This document shows positions 49,240 through 62,178 of a stretch of DNA of 64,000 nt, one piece after another. The DNA lies in NCBI GenBank assembly GCA_018857735.1, contig JABMCL010001737.1:206001-270000 (forward strand). The letters run 5' to 3'. This DNA is from Alviniconcha marisindica. Its lineage: Eukaryota; Mollusca; Gastropoda; Provannidae. Positions within the stretch are counted from its first letter, which is position 1. Each line of letters opens with the position of its first letter. The position numbers were made by a program, and so were the translations under genes. The notes below the pieces were generated by a model. It was given only the letters and a program-made list of their open reading frames with translations. It was not told the DNA's origin and searched no databases.

Positions 49240-50285
49240 AGACCAGTCGGTTTGGATTAAGAGAGGAGAGATTCAGCAAGTTTTAGTCAGTTAGGCCGAT
49301 CACTGAATTAATCAGACGAATCAGTTTGGGTGAAAGATTCAGCAAGTTAGTTAATTAGACCAATAGCTGAATTAATCAGATCAGTCGGTTTGGGTGTAAG
49401 AGGGAACGATTCAGCAAATTAGTTAATTAGGCCAATCACTGAATTAATCAGACCAGTCGGTTTGGGTGTAAGAAGGAAAGATTCAGCAAGTTAGTTAATT
49501 AGGCCAATCACTGAATTAATCAGACCAGTCGGTTTGGGTGTAAGAGGGAACGATTCAGCAAATTAGTTAATTAGGCCAATCACTGAATTAATCAGACCAG
49601 TCGGTTTGGGTGTAAGAGGGGAAAGATTCAGCAAATTAGTTAATTAGGCCAATCACTGAATTAATCAGACCAGTCGGTTTGGGTGTAAGAGGGAACGATT
49701 CAGCAAATTAGTTAATTAGGCCAATCACTGAATTAATCAGACCAGTCGGTTTGGGTGTAAGAGGGGAAAGATTCAGCAAGTTAGTTAATTAGGCCAATCA
49801 CTGAATTAATCAGACCAGTCGGTTTGGGTGTAAGAGGGGAAAGATTCAGCAAACTAGTTAATTAGGCCAATCACTGAATTAATCAGACCAGTCGGTTTGG
49901 GTGTAAGAGGGGAAAGATTCAGCAAGTTAGTTAATTAGGCCAATCACTGAATTAATCAGACCAGTCGGTTTGGGTGTAAGAGGGGAAAGATTCAGCAAGT
50001 TAGTTAATTAGGCCATCGCTGAATTAATCAGACCGGTCGGTTTGGGTGTAAGAGGGGAAAGATTCAGCAAGTTAGTTAATTAGGCCAATCACTGAATTAA
50101 TCAGACCGGTCGGTTTGGGTGTAAGAGGGGAAAGATTCAGCAAGTTAGTTTTTTAATTAGGCCAATCACTGAATTAATCAGACCAGTCGGTTTGGGTGTA
50201 AGAGGGGAAAGATTCAGCAAATTAGTTAATTAGGCCAATCACTGAATTAATAAGACCAGTCAGTTTGGGTGTAAGAGGGGAAAGT
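49240..50285. repeat. 72-74-bp minisatellite with repeated CCAAT and homeodomain-like motifs
   Basis: About 14 units: GATTCAGCAAGTTAGTTAAT, TAGGCCAATCACTGAATTAA, TCAGACCAGTCGGTTTGGGT, GTAAGAGGGGAAA. Each unit holds GGCCAATCA, a match to the NF-Y CCAAT-box consensus, next to TTAATTAG, a homeodomain-type core. Units are very uniform, implying recent amplification or homogenisation. Confidence 0.95.
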
Positions 50286-50384
50286 TATGCCATCACGTGC
50301 AAAAAAAGCAAGGACAGGGCTTGAAATGATAATAACTATGTTAATGGCCCCACAATTATTATCAGCCTGCCAGTGCAAGGTTGC

Positions 50385-50456
50385 TCAGTCTTTCAACTCA
50401 AATGATTGTGTTTTGTCACAATAAATAGTGGTCTTTTTAACCTTTTGAGTGTTCAG
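50385..50456 (+). repeat. Foldback-element half copy (family D)
   Basis: GTGTTTTGTCACAATAAATA, TGGTCTTTTTAACCTTTTGA; right-arm fragment. Confidence 0.5.
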
Positions 50457-50639
50457 CTGATGATATCGTAACCAACACTCGGCCTGGTTTACTATTTCCA
50501 TCTCAGCATGAGAAAACAGGTAGAACTAACATTTTGCATTTTCATTGCTGTTATTGGTGGTGGTGGTTTCGAGCTTGTCCAAGATCCAGTGACGCTGCTA
50601 TACACTATCAGCTTCCTGTCCCCCACTTTGCCTGACTGA

Positions 50640-51250
50640 ATTTACAGACTTTAATTACAATAATAAATTTCAAAAGCGCCAATCTTGTCTGGAAAGACTA
50701 TTCTAAGTGCATACACACACTGGATTCTGCACGAACAAGCATATATACACTAGACACAAGTTACAACCACTTAAAAAACAGAAAATAAACAGGGACTTGC
50801 GGCAGAGGAAGATAGCAGCACAGCAGGGAAAACATGGCACGGCTGCTCTTTTGGAAAAAAATGTTTTAAACTTAGATTTGAATGAGTCCAGAGAGGTTTT
50901 CTTTTGGAGAGGAAGGGGAAGGTCATTCCATGTACAGGGGGCCAAAGACAGAAAAAGCCAACAGTGGAAAGTCTGGTACAAGGAATCTTGAGGCTGAGAG
51001 TATCAGAAACAGAGCAGAAGGTATCAGACGGTGTGTAGAGTTGAGGACAGTCACAGATATAAGACAGAGCAGTGCGGATGATACATTTATAGCAGAGAGT
51101 GTTTATCTTGTACTTAATTCTCTGTGTAACTGGGAGCCAGTGGAGAGATTGAAACAGAAAAGCAATATGGTCAATTTCACATCTTTTCAGGATGACGAGA
51201 GCACCACAATACTGAATGCTTTTAAGGAAGCAGTGATAGGGCTTCAATCA
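50640..51250 (-). pseudogene. CR1/Jockey-like non-LTR retrotransposon 3' end, dead
   Basis: Minus strand reads LFQSLHWLPVTQRIKYKINT, LCYKCI, YTPSDTFCSVSDTLSLKIP, then a frameshift near 50950 into WNDLPLPLQKKTSLDSFKSK and FKTFF. This is the LHWLPV...RIxYK...WNxLP...FKSxLKTxLF signature at the C-terminal end of reverse transcriptases of CR1/L2-like elements. Nothing of the catalytic RT core lies in the window, so it is a 5'-truncated insertion. Confidence 0.85.
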
Positions 51251-51269
51251 TGCCAAGGTCAAACTTGAT

Positions 51270-54200
51270 CAAAAAAGAACAATGAGCAATGACAAACAAA
51301 CTGGCATGACAAGGTAGAGCTCATCAATGGTTATAAGCATGACATGGAAATGATGGTTAACAGACCCTGCGAAAACAGTATCGAAGAAAGTCTCAACATA
51401 AACATTTCTGCCACACCTAGATGGTCAGTTGGTCAGCCAGTCATCCTATCAGTCACCATTACATACACACTGTTTCATGCAAGTCAAAAAAAAACCCCAC
51501 AAAACAGGGCAAACAGAATACAATGAAATAACAAAAATTCCAAACTTGAATTTGTTTCCCGTAACTATCACTTTATCAGCCACAAGTGCAAAATACAGTT
51601 CCCAAAAGCAACCTCTCTGATGAAATTGTACACATTATCCATACATGAACCTTTATGCACTATGTTTTCTCACAACTTTTTCTGTACATTAAATCAACAT
51701 AATTCTTTGCGAGACTTTTGCAGGCATAATTCTGTATCATACAACAATAGAAATTTAGCATTTACACTTATGCATGTAGCTAATCAATTAATCAATATTT
51801 TATCTTATGTCTGTTTACATCAAGGTGATATTAGACTTGGACCTTGTGGGTGACGTTCTTATATGCTTCAAACACATCTGGACTAAAACTTGCTGGAAAA
51901 ATTCAAAAAATAACGTCATCTGTCTGATTCTGTTACAGCCTTAAAATTCTGTCATATCCAGTTCACCACTACTGACAAGAATGGGCAAAGTCCAACAGGC
52001 TGAGTTTAAAAGATCTTACTTAAAAGGTCTCCAATGAATTTTTTTTAAGGCTGATGTTATTGGGTTCTGTCTAGTTGTATTCCCCCTGAGTACACAACAG
52101 TCTCTCACATACACACACAAATCAACCACATGTGACCAACTCAAATTGCGTAACAACCATCAACAATTCTAATCCAAATAGATAAGAACTTACAGAGAAA
52201 ATAAGAATTTCAGTCACACATTTCCAGCATGACCATGACTCAAAATTTACATCAAAGTCACTGTGGTATGAATGTGTAAAGCTTAAAGTAACCATTGCAC
52301 AAAATTCGAGAGCTCCCACTTACGCAGTCTCCAAGAAACAGCCGATGGAAGTTTTTGTCACAGTAGGAGACATGGTACCACTCTTGAATACACCCCAACT
52401 TGACAAATACTATTATGAGCATGTTCCTGAAGTAAGGTCAAACCACTCAACAAAACTGCTCTGATAAATAAGAGGCAAAACCATTTCCACTCCCAGTGAT
52501 AACATCTGTTTGGCAAACATGCACTCACAAATCAACATAAATTATATTAACATCTGAACATAATGCACAACAATCAGTTACTTGCTTTTTGTTGCTGTTT
52601 TCTCTACATTTTGATCTGAAAACCTGGTATGACGGGATAAAGCTCAGTAAGTACTACCACTGTGTAAAAGTTTTACGCTATCACGTCTGTCGTGTTTAAA
52701 GCACCCCAATACTCATCGGTACGCACTTACACCTTTTCATGCAGGTCATAACTATGCCAAGGAAGAGAAAAGGACAGAAGCAAAACCTTTCAGCTGTTCT
52801 TTTGCGTAGTAGCAAGTTTGTGCATTTTCAGCATCACATGTACATAGTCTCCAAGTGGCCACACCACACACCATACGCATGGCAAAAGAGCTACCATGTC
52901 AGTGGCAATAATATTAAAGATCATTAGTGCACCGGTGCCTTTGAAGAACATGAAGACGCACAAATTTTAAAAAAAATCATGAACATATATATCTGTTCAG
53001 TGGTGTGCAGAACTCTAGACCACCTCAAAAAGCACCAGTGAACATAAAAAAAGGAAAACCCCTGCATTATATCCCCGATTTGTACCAAAGGAACAAACGC
53101 ACACACCTGATTTATGAGAGAGAAAAATTAAAACACAAATACTGAAATAGAAACAAACCCTTTACCCCCAGCTTTTTTTCAGTTTTTTGTTGTTGTTGTT
53201 GTTTTGCAAACACCAGCTGTCATAACTTGCAAACAAAAGGTTTTTGGGTCAACATTCCTAATGGTCTCAAGTTCAACCAAATTAAAATCTGTTCAATATA
53301 TCAAGAATCACCAATGTGATTTTTTTTTGGGGGGGTGGGGGGGGGGGGCACATTATGACTGACAACCAAACAACAAACTTTAAACACAAAATACTAATTC
53401 ACAACACAGACAAAACCATTTCCACTTGCTCTGATAACAATTAACATCTGTTTGGCAAACATGCACTCACAAATCAAGATAAACAGAATTCCATAAAACG
53501 TTCAATCAAAAATAAAACTGTCAGTGTCATTCAAACTGCTGCTTGGCTAAAAACCCAAATCTGGAGACAAACACAAAGCAGTGACGCGAAAGGTACCGAC
53601 CATCCTTCTTAAAACATCCAACAGGCAGAAGTGATCAAAGTTAAAAACTGTCCAAATTAGAATCGGGGATTTTGCTTTAAAAAAAATAAAAATGCTTTGG
53701 GTCCTGCATCAAATTTAGAAAATGAGTTCAGTGAGTGACGGGGATCAGGGTCTGATGTCCAAAACACCACAAAGTGTCCTAGCCACCTGCTGCATACTGC
53801 AGTCTCTTCTATGTTTACCCACAAACAGGTGCTTCACGCCAGGCCATATGGCTGCACTGAGAGGGCAACAAAACAGAAGAAAGCTTTGCAAATTCAACAC
53901 ACTCCTTGATTTTAACCCTTTCTCACCTTCTACCTAACTCTGTCTTGAGAAGTCTAGTTCTTTAAATGCATTAAGACCACCCTGTCAACAGCACATGTCT
54001 GCATGATGCCCATCTGCCACAAACACTTCATCTTAGCCATGCTAAAGATTCGACTTGGAATAACAACAACAAAAAAGAAGAAAGAGGGGGAAAAAAGTAA
54101 TGTCTGAGACAGGCAGTCTTTGGACGCAAGCAGTGTTGAACAAATGAAGAATATAACTTGAGGCACAGCTGTGCGATTGTAGCACTTCTTGCTTTCCATT

Positions 54201-54470
54201 GAAGGTGTCAGGGGGAGGGAAGAGAAAGTCAGAATGGGTAAAAATTGTAAAACGGACTACTCTGTCATGGGAAAGAGAAACAAACAAGAGAGTGAGAGAA
54301 AGCGACCACAGTCTGTACCGGACACACTATAACACCACAGCAAGGAGACTAGTAATGATGATAATAACTGAAATCACTATCTGCGCCTCAGTCAGTAAAG
54401 CAGGGTGGTCACCGCACTTTAAATTATCCCCTAAAACCAGCAAACAAACCAAAACCAAAAAAAACAAACA
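51270..54470. other. Intergenic, downstream of TLCD4
   Basis: No gene seen. An ~80-bp segment (CAAAACCATTTCCACT, CATCTGTTTGGCAAACATGC) at 52478-52560 recurs at 53410-53490. A G run with T run lies at about 53320-53350. Parts may be TLCD4 3' UTR. Confidence 0.4.
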
Positions 54471-54479
54471 GGGGCAGCT

Positions 54480-54804
54480 CTAGTCCAGTTTCACTGCAAC
54501 AGTCTCTCGTTCCTTGCCCCCGCCACCGCTTTGCAAGAACATCACCAACACTCGACGTGCTCCAGTGTAGATTTTGTAAAACCAGAAGAGGTTGATAATG
54601 TCTAGAACTGCGCAAGTTACCACCAGCACCATCTGTATATGTCCGAGGCGGTTGAATGGCTCCGTTCCGTAGACGCTGTACACCTTCAGCCAGTAGGGTG
54701 GCATCACTGCGATGCGAAAGGCGAAAAATGTGACAGCCATGGCGAGTCCGTTGGCAACAAAGACGGGACTTGTTTTGTCGAATCCTAGGACTGCTAAAAA
54801 CCAC
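54480..54804 (-). CDS. TLCD4: TLCD4 exon 6 (last coding exon, stop)
   Basis: 325 nt, phase 2 in, residues 164-271 plus TAG. Includes RWFLAVLGFDKTSPVFVANG, the SVYGTEP motif, a hydrophobic stretch near VLVVTCAVLDIINLFWFYKI, a Gly-rich patch, and the KLD end. Acceptor TTCACAG. Confidence 0.95.
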
Positions 54805-57800
54805 CTGTGAATATAACAACTAGACATCATTCTCTGAAAACAGCATCTGCATCAGCTTTATAGACATTCACAAGTTGCTGAGCCAAATACCAGAAGCTGT
54901 GCTTCTCACAAAAAAACAAGACCAACACACAAAGTTTGGACGAGTTTAAGGCCACGTCAGCAAACAGCCAAATTACAAGTAAAAGTCTTTGAATTACAGT
55001 TCAACACATGACACTGTACGCATGAAGAGGATTCAGACAAAAATGAAGTTGAATAAACTGGGAAGGCAGAAATTAGCATGGCAGAATTCCTGGCAACAGA
55101 CATGCACACAAAGCAATAATCTGAAACAGAACTTGTGTAGAATCAACAAAGAAGGGAGGTGAGCACACAAAGCTATAGTCTTGCCATGCTTAAAAGAAAG
55201 AACCTGTCAAAGCTCAAGATTCCCTGCAAAGGGGACCTTAACTTTTGCATCTATAGTAGCCTATTGTGTGCTCAAAATATGTCAGCGCAACAAGATTCCA
55301 AACACAGCAAATTTCCAGTTTTCACATAACTGCTCATTACTTAAATAATGCTATCATAATACACATAATAATCAATGTCAAGGCCATAACATTCCAAATA
55401 GTATACCGGCAGCACCTTAGAACATGGCCAATGTTTATCACTGTGCTAAAGGCTATGACGCTCTCTATGACTATGAGTATGACTCTGAAATGATGTCTCA
55501 AAATCCAGAAGGAAAGGCATAAGGCACTTTAAAATGCACAGACTCTGAGCTCAAATTGCTCAAAATCTGGCACACAGACTGACACTGATCACTACACACA
55601 AAAAATGCAAGTCAAAGTCTGTGATTTACTGTGTGATCTTACTGATCACTGCGTAACCAAATTTTTCATGTGATTAAAAAAACAAAGTCAATCTAAAACA
55701 AAAATCCTTCCTTTGAATCATTTCTGTTGATCACTTCTGCTGCAGGATGCAAAGAACAAAGAAAAACTTTGCAAGAGTTTTGAGGGGCAAACAACTCTTT
55801 TACATGTTTTAATGTATGGAAGGATTTTCAAACACTGTGACTTGGCCAAGGTCTAGAAGGAAGATCATGAAAATATGTGAACAGAATTATGCATGTAATT
55901 GTAAACCTCTATCCTTTTCCCCTTTCTTCACATTTTTGTGGATTTTCTGTTTATCTGTTTTCGTTGGTTTTTTGTATTTTTTATTGTTCATTTTGTTTTT
56001 CCTTTTCCTATGTCAGCATCTAATCTGGAAATGGTATGGATGCAAATGAATTCATCAGCACTATTTTCAACTATATATGAAATGAATTGCTTAGCTCACC
56101 TTTGATTGACAAATGGAGTTGAAAATTCTGCAACAAGGCGAACATTGGCAAAGTATGGCAACACCCCGTAAGTCTGAAACAGGAACAATTGCAAACTGAA
56201 TGTGTTCATTTGGTACTCAGTATGTTTACTTATGTGTATTTCCAAGACTCTCCCTTTTCCCGTGTGGAAATTCTCATGTATAATGTTTCACTCACTCATT
56301 CATGCCCATAATTTATGTATATAAATGATATCTGTGATTTTATATTTACTCATCAGTAGCTTAGCAAGGACTAGTTGTTAGACAGGTTTTTGACTGAACC
56401 TAAACTACAATCCTTGTAAAATAAAGTTTTCGAGTTTGAAAAAAAGACTTTGATATATATGCACAAAAGTCAAGTAAACAAGTCCTGCAAAAGAAATACA
56501 TAACATACATCTTTTATCTTTTCAAAAATCTTTTCTTCAGTCCCATTGCCCTGAAATACGAGTGAGTGAGTAAGTGAGCAAGAGAGAGACAGTGAGAATG
56601 TGAGTGAGTGAAGAATTAAGTGAGTGAGCAAGTGAATGCATGCATGTGTGTATGTGTGCATTGCATCTCTGTTGTCAATAAATGTACACAAAGAATTTGT
56701 AAGCCCTTTGGGCCAGTACATGTTAAGCGCTCTAAGTACCCATTATTATTACTATCAACAAATTGCTGTTTGGGATAATGTTAAACAGTTCTCATCTGTT
56801 TCTATGACCTAAGGAAGCCATCACTCAGATTTTCAAGAGGGAGATCAAGAACCCATGACATGGGAAGCAAGACAGAAGCCAAAAAACTACACCTGGTCTC
56901 GCAATCAGAAGGTAGACTTCCAACACACCCTGACCTGGAACCCACAACATGGGAAGATGAAGAGAGGGAGGTCAAGAAACACAGACAGAGTGACAAGGTG
57001 GCAGACTCAACAAAAGAATGGATCCACTGGTGGCAACCCGGAAAGGAATCACTGACGCCTACACTCCTGGTGCACTCCAAGCAGCAACTACAGGACTGCC
57101 CTCTCTTGTGTCTCCACCATAATTTTCCTACACCATAGCCAGTCCAGGCTTCCCTTCCTTGACACACCAACAGAAAACAGACGCTTCTTCTGTAAGTTTT
57201 GAAGGCTACAATAGCAGAGACAGCTACTGGGCGGTTCAGGCGGGATTGTTAACTCCCTTGACTTTTGCCAGGCATCGCTTAAGTTCCTTGGCTGCTTCTA
57301 CTTCCGGTGCGTACTTTCTTCACAATGGCAGGCGGTGACAGTGAATTTGCGAATTTTACCCTGCCAACTTTAAAGGCATTTTTGGAGGTCCGTAGTCATA
57401 ATGTGTCTGGCAATAAGCAATAACTTGTTGCTCGTGCTATAGGATGCCCCAAAACGCATTTTTGCTGTCAACTCGCGATCTTCTGGTCAGCCAAAAAATG
57501 ATGCAAAGACACTTTTTTTCCACCCTCCATCCCCTTTCCACAGTAATTTTTGCAACTGCAACAGTATTGGCATTTGTACTGCTTCGCTATTCTAGGTTCA
57601 ACTTCCACAGTTATACACAGCGTGAAGCAACGCCCACTCAGAAATTGGCCCGGAAGTGCGCTGCGACCTCTTGCAACATCTTGCGCAAAAGATTACAAAG
57701 CGCATTCACTCTAGCAAACCAGCTTTGCTGAATCGCCCAACAGCAGAGACACTAGGCTCAAAGAGAGGCTGGAAGTCACTGCTTCCAGTGTGTGCTCCTG

Positions 57801-59705
57801 GAGGAGAAATGGGCCTCAGTAAACAAGACAGTAGATGAGTAAGTATGACTTGTGGAAGAAATCTTACCGTAACATAATAATAGGCATACATCGAGGCCCC
57901 GTGGTGAAAAAAGTAAAATGCCTCTCCAATATGTTTGTAGTGTACTGACATGATCACCAAATCTGAAACAGATAAAAAGAAGAATCAGGTAACAACAAAA
58001 TCAGAGACTGAACTCGGCATCTTATTGTATCAAGTTTGTTTGATAGCAATGAAAATTTTAAATTATATACAAAAGAGCACATGCTAAATTCACACATTTC
58101 AGTCACTTGCAGGAAATACATATCAGAACCAGTGATGCCTAAATCCAGCGCAAAAACATGTTCAGAGGCCTACCAAAATCAGCACACTTAAAAAAAAAAA
58201 AAAATGAAACAAGTTTGACTGTTAGCATTCTAAAACAAGATCCAAACACACAAGCACTTAAACAGAATGCTAATTTCAATGGGACAATTAAAAAACTAAT
58301 GTGCAAATTTTCAGCATGAGCTCCTTTAAAAGTGCCTTTTTCAAAACAACAAAGCAGCAGATAAACAATGATAAAGAAAAACAATATCTATCTGGTTACG
58401 GTTTAGTGTGTGGTGGAATGCCTGGAGGGTCTGGAAGAACTCATCTCCTTTGATTGCACCTAATAATTATCTCTCAGTCTCATCATCAATGAACACACAC
58501 CATCATTTATGTTGAAGTTTTGTTCTGAATCCACCAGCCTTTCCATCTGCTGCTATGCTTTAGCATGTGCACCAAACATGGCAGCCACTCTTTGGGTTAT
58601 TCACGTGGGACATCATAATAATGATAATAATAATCAAGGGGATTTCTATAGTGCCCATCTACCACCCAAGGTTGGAGCACACGGCGCAATACAATAACAC
58701 ACACACACGCACACGTCAGATGGGGGGATAGGTACCACCGTTAAAAAGAAAGTTTAAAAATTGTTGTGTAACAGGTCCATCTTTATTTGTGACCTTCTGA
58801 TTGGCTGAAGGTGCTTTGGTGATTGACACCCCAGAACCCTCTATTACCTCCAAGATCCCCCCTGAACCAGCGAGAACTGAAGTCCTAAGAGGCTGGAAAG
58901 AGAGGGAGCCCCAAACTAACGAATAATGGCTTCTTCACAACTCCCTGTAAACACCGGTAACGATCTACATGTAGTCTTCATCACCTGGAATAAGAAAAAG
59001 AATGCTACACCATCAGACCCGGAAAAGGAATATTTTACATTCAGATGGGCAGTGATGTGGCACCTTTTTGCCATTTCACTAACCGTGGAAGGCAACATCA
59101 CAAGACAGTGTCCCGACAGTAGGGTCTGTGTAGTTGTTGTGTTTTAGTCTTTTATGTAAGCTCAAAGGGGGAACAGCAATCACACAGACAGAGCAAAGTC
59201 TCACAACACACAAGATGAAGACTGCTACTTTGTAAACAATTTTGTGGAACAACAAAAAAGGAAGGAAAAAGGGGCCTTACCAGCAGCCATGTAGCCAAAA
59301 ACTATTGCACAGCTGGTCCTTACAGCCGGAGAATCCCACCTGAAAGACAAAAAGAAAACAAACAGACTTAACCGTGCACCAGTCAGACTACTACTACTGG
59401 TTTTTAAGAATTTAACACCCCATAAACCACATAGGTCATCTAAGAACTGGCAAGAGAAGTAGATCAATCAGTACCAAAAAGAGCAAAGAATGAAAGCCCA
59501 AATCAACACATGAACCAGTGCTAACTGTTATGCACAAACATATCAGATGCGTTAAACTGGGGCCTGACAGTGACACACTAAACTCTTCACCTATGCGTCG
59601 CCTGGATGTATATGATTTGACCTAGATGCAATTCACCTTACCATTACATTACTGGTCAGTGTGTCAGCCACACAGTTGTCAGTGTTATTGTTTTATATTT
59701 TCCAT

Positions 59706-59736
<31 letters not shown>

Positions 59737-62081
59737 GGGGGGGAATGCAAGAGGAAGTGCATGTCCCCTGTCATTCAAACAATCAACACAGTGGGAGTGC
59801 AGTGTCCCCTGTCATTCAAACTAACACAGTGGGAGTGCAGTGTCCCCTGTCATTCAAACAATCCCCAGTGGGAGTGCAGTGTCCCCTGTCATTCAAACAA
59901 TCCCCAGTGGGAGGCAGTGTCCCCTGTCATTCAAACAATCAACACAGTGGGAGTGCAGTGTCCCCTGTCATTCAAACAATCAAACACAGTGGGAGTGCAG
60001 TGTCCCCTGTCATTCAAACAATCAAACACAGTGGGAGTGCAGTGTCCCCTGTCATTCAAACAATCAAACACAGTGGGAGTGCAGTGTCCCCTGTCATTCA
60101 AACAATCACAGTGGGAGTGCAGTGTCCCCTGTCATTCAAACAATCAAACACAGTGGGAGTGCAGTGTCCCCTGTCATTCAAACAATCAAACACAGTGGGA
60201 GTGCAGTGTCCCCTGTCATTCAAACAATCAAACACAGTGGGAGTGCAGTGTCCCCTGTCATTCAAACAATCAAACACAGTGGGAGTGCAGTGTCCCCTGT
60301 CATTCAAACAATCAAACACAGTGGGAGTGCAGTGTCCCCTGTCATTCAAACAATCAAACACAGTGGGAGTGCAGTGTCCCCTGTCATTCAAACAATCACA
60401 GTGGGAGTGCAGTGTCCCCTGTCATTCAAACAATCAAACACAGTGGGAGTGCAGTGTCCCCTGTCATTCAAACAATCAAACACAGTGGGAGTGCAGTGTC
60501 CCCTGTCATTCAAACAATCAAACACAGTGGGAGTGCAGTGTCCCCTGTCATTCAAACAATCAAACACAGTGGGAGTGCAGTGTCCCCTGTCATTCAAACA
60601 ATCAAACACAGTGGGAGTGCAGTGTCCCCTGTCATTCAAACAATCAAACACAGTGGGAGTGCAGTGTCCCCTGTCATTCAAACAATCAAACACAGTGGGA
60701 GTGCAGTGTCCCCTGTCATTCAAACAATCAAACACAGTGGGAGTGCAGTGTCCCCTGTCATTCAAACAATCAAACACAGTGGGAGTGCAGTGTCCCCTGT
60801 CATTCAAACAATCAAACACAGTGGGAGTGCAGTGTCCCCTGTCATTCAAACAATCAAACACAGTGGGAGTGCAGTGCCCCCTGTCATTCAAACAATCAAA
60901 CACAGCAGGAGTGCAGTGTCCCCTGTCATTCAAGCAAACAGGAACTGCCGTGTCCCCTGTCATTCAAGCGCACAGGAAGTGCAGCGTCCCTTGTCATTCA
61001 AAGCACAGAGGGTCTGTTTTCACAGTCCAGTGAACAGAAGCAAAGGAGGTCTGAGGATTTGCCCTAGACCCCACAAGCAGCTTTGCAACAACAAAAATGC
61101 ACAGTGACCAAGGACCGAACCCAGGCAGCTAAGCATGAGACCAGTGAGTTAAGTTAACCACTGCACATTACTCGTTAGACAAGAGAGCTTGCATGTCCAC
61201 ATTCACCACGCCACAGGTTAAAAGAACCCCAAGCTGATTCAGGACACCATTCAAACTGTTAGCAATGGGACCACAAGCAGCTCCAACTTACCATATAGGA
61301 TCTTTACTTATGTCATCATCGTAGACAAGTGAGTAGGCACACATCGAACTCACAACGGTTGCATGCACTGTGGACAAAACCCTGTGGAAATACACAATGA
61401 GAGAAAACTGTACACACATGACATACACAGGGAGGTATGGGCAGAGGAGACACACAATGAGAGAAAACTGTACACACATGACATACACAGGGAGGTATGG
61501 GCAGAGGAGATGCACAATGAGAGAAAACTGTACACACATGAAAGACAAGTGGTAATGGACAAGGCACCCGACCTAATGATGCTGAAGAAAAAGCACTACA
61601 CTTTCAGATGTAGCTGTTTAAATAAATTCAAAATGCTTTCCTTTTTTCTTTTTCTTTTTTAAGAAGTTAGGCAAGCTACAGAGAAACAGCTCTGGTCACT
61701 GAAGGGAAACCTAACACTGTACCAATAAAGAGCAGAAAAGGGTTGACTTGTGACACCAAACATGTTCATGACATCACAGACTTGGTCAACATGGCAGCAT
61801 TCAGGGGTCAGTTTTCACAACATTTAGATGCGATATTTGTTTTCTTCTTTCTACCAAACGAGACCATGAATGAAAAACTGCTGTGTTTTATTAAAGCTAA
61901 AGGGGACGATGTCAACACACAACTGTTTATTTTATTTTTTACTTGTGTGTGTGACTGACGGTTTCCCGGCTCTCTTGAACAGTTGTAGTAAACACAGTGG
62001 CATAGAAAATGGCAACAGTTAGTCAATGCATCAACATACAGCTCTTACCCCTTTCATACATGTATAATATATTCACGTATG

Positions 62082-62178
<97 letters not shown>

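Noticed and set aside
50882..51268. 128-codon open frame on the plus strand
   Set aside because: It is the antisense shadow of the CR1/Jockey-like retrotransposon remnant.
54424..54819. 131-codon open frame on the minus strand
   Set aside because: Out-of-frame shadow of TLCD4 exon 6.
59626..61107. Open frames of 493, 468 and 397 codons
   Set aside because: They are the 42-bp minisatellite read in different frames; no domain, no splice context, and TLCD4 introns surround them.
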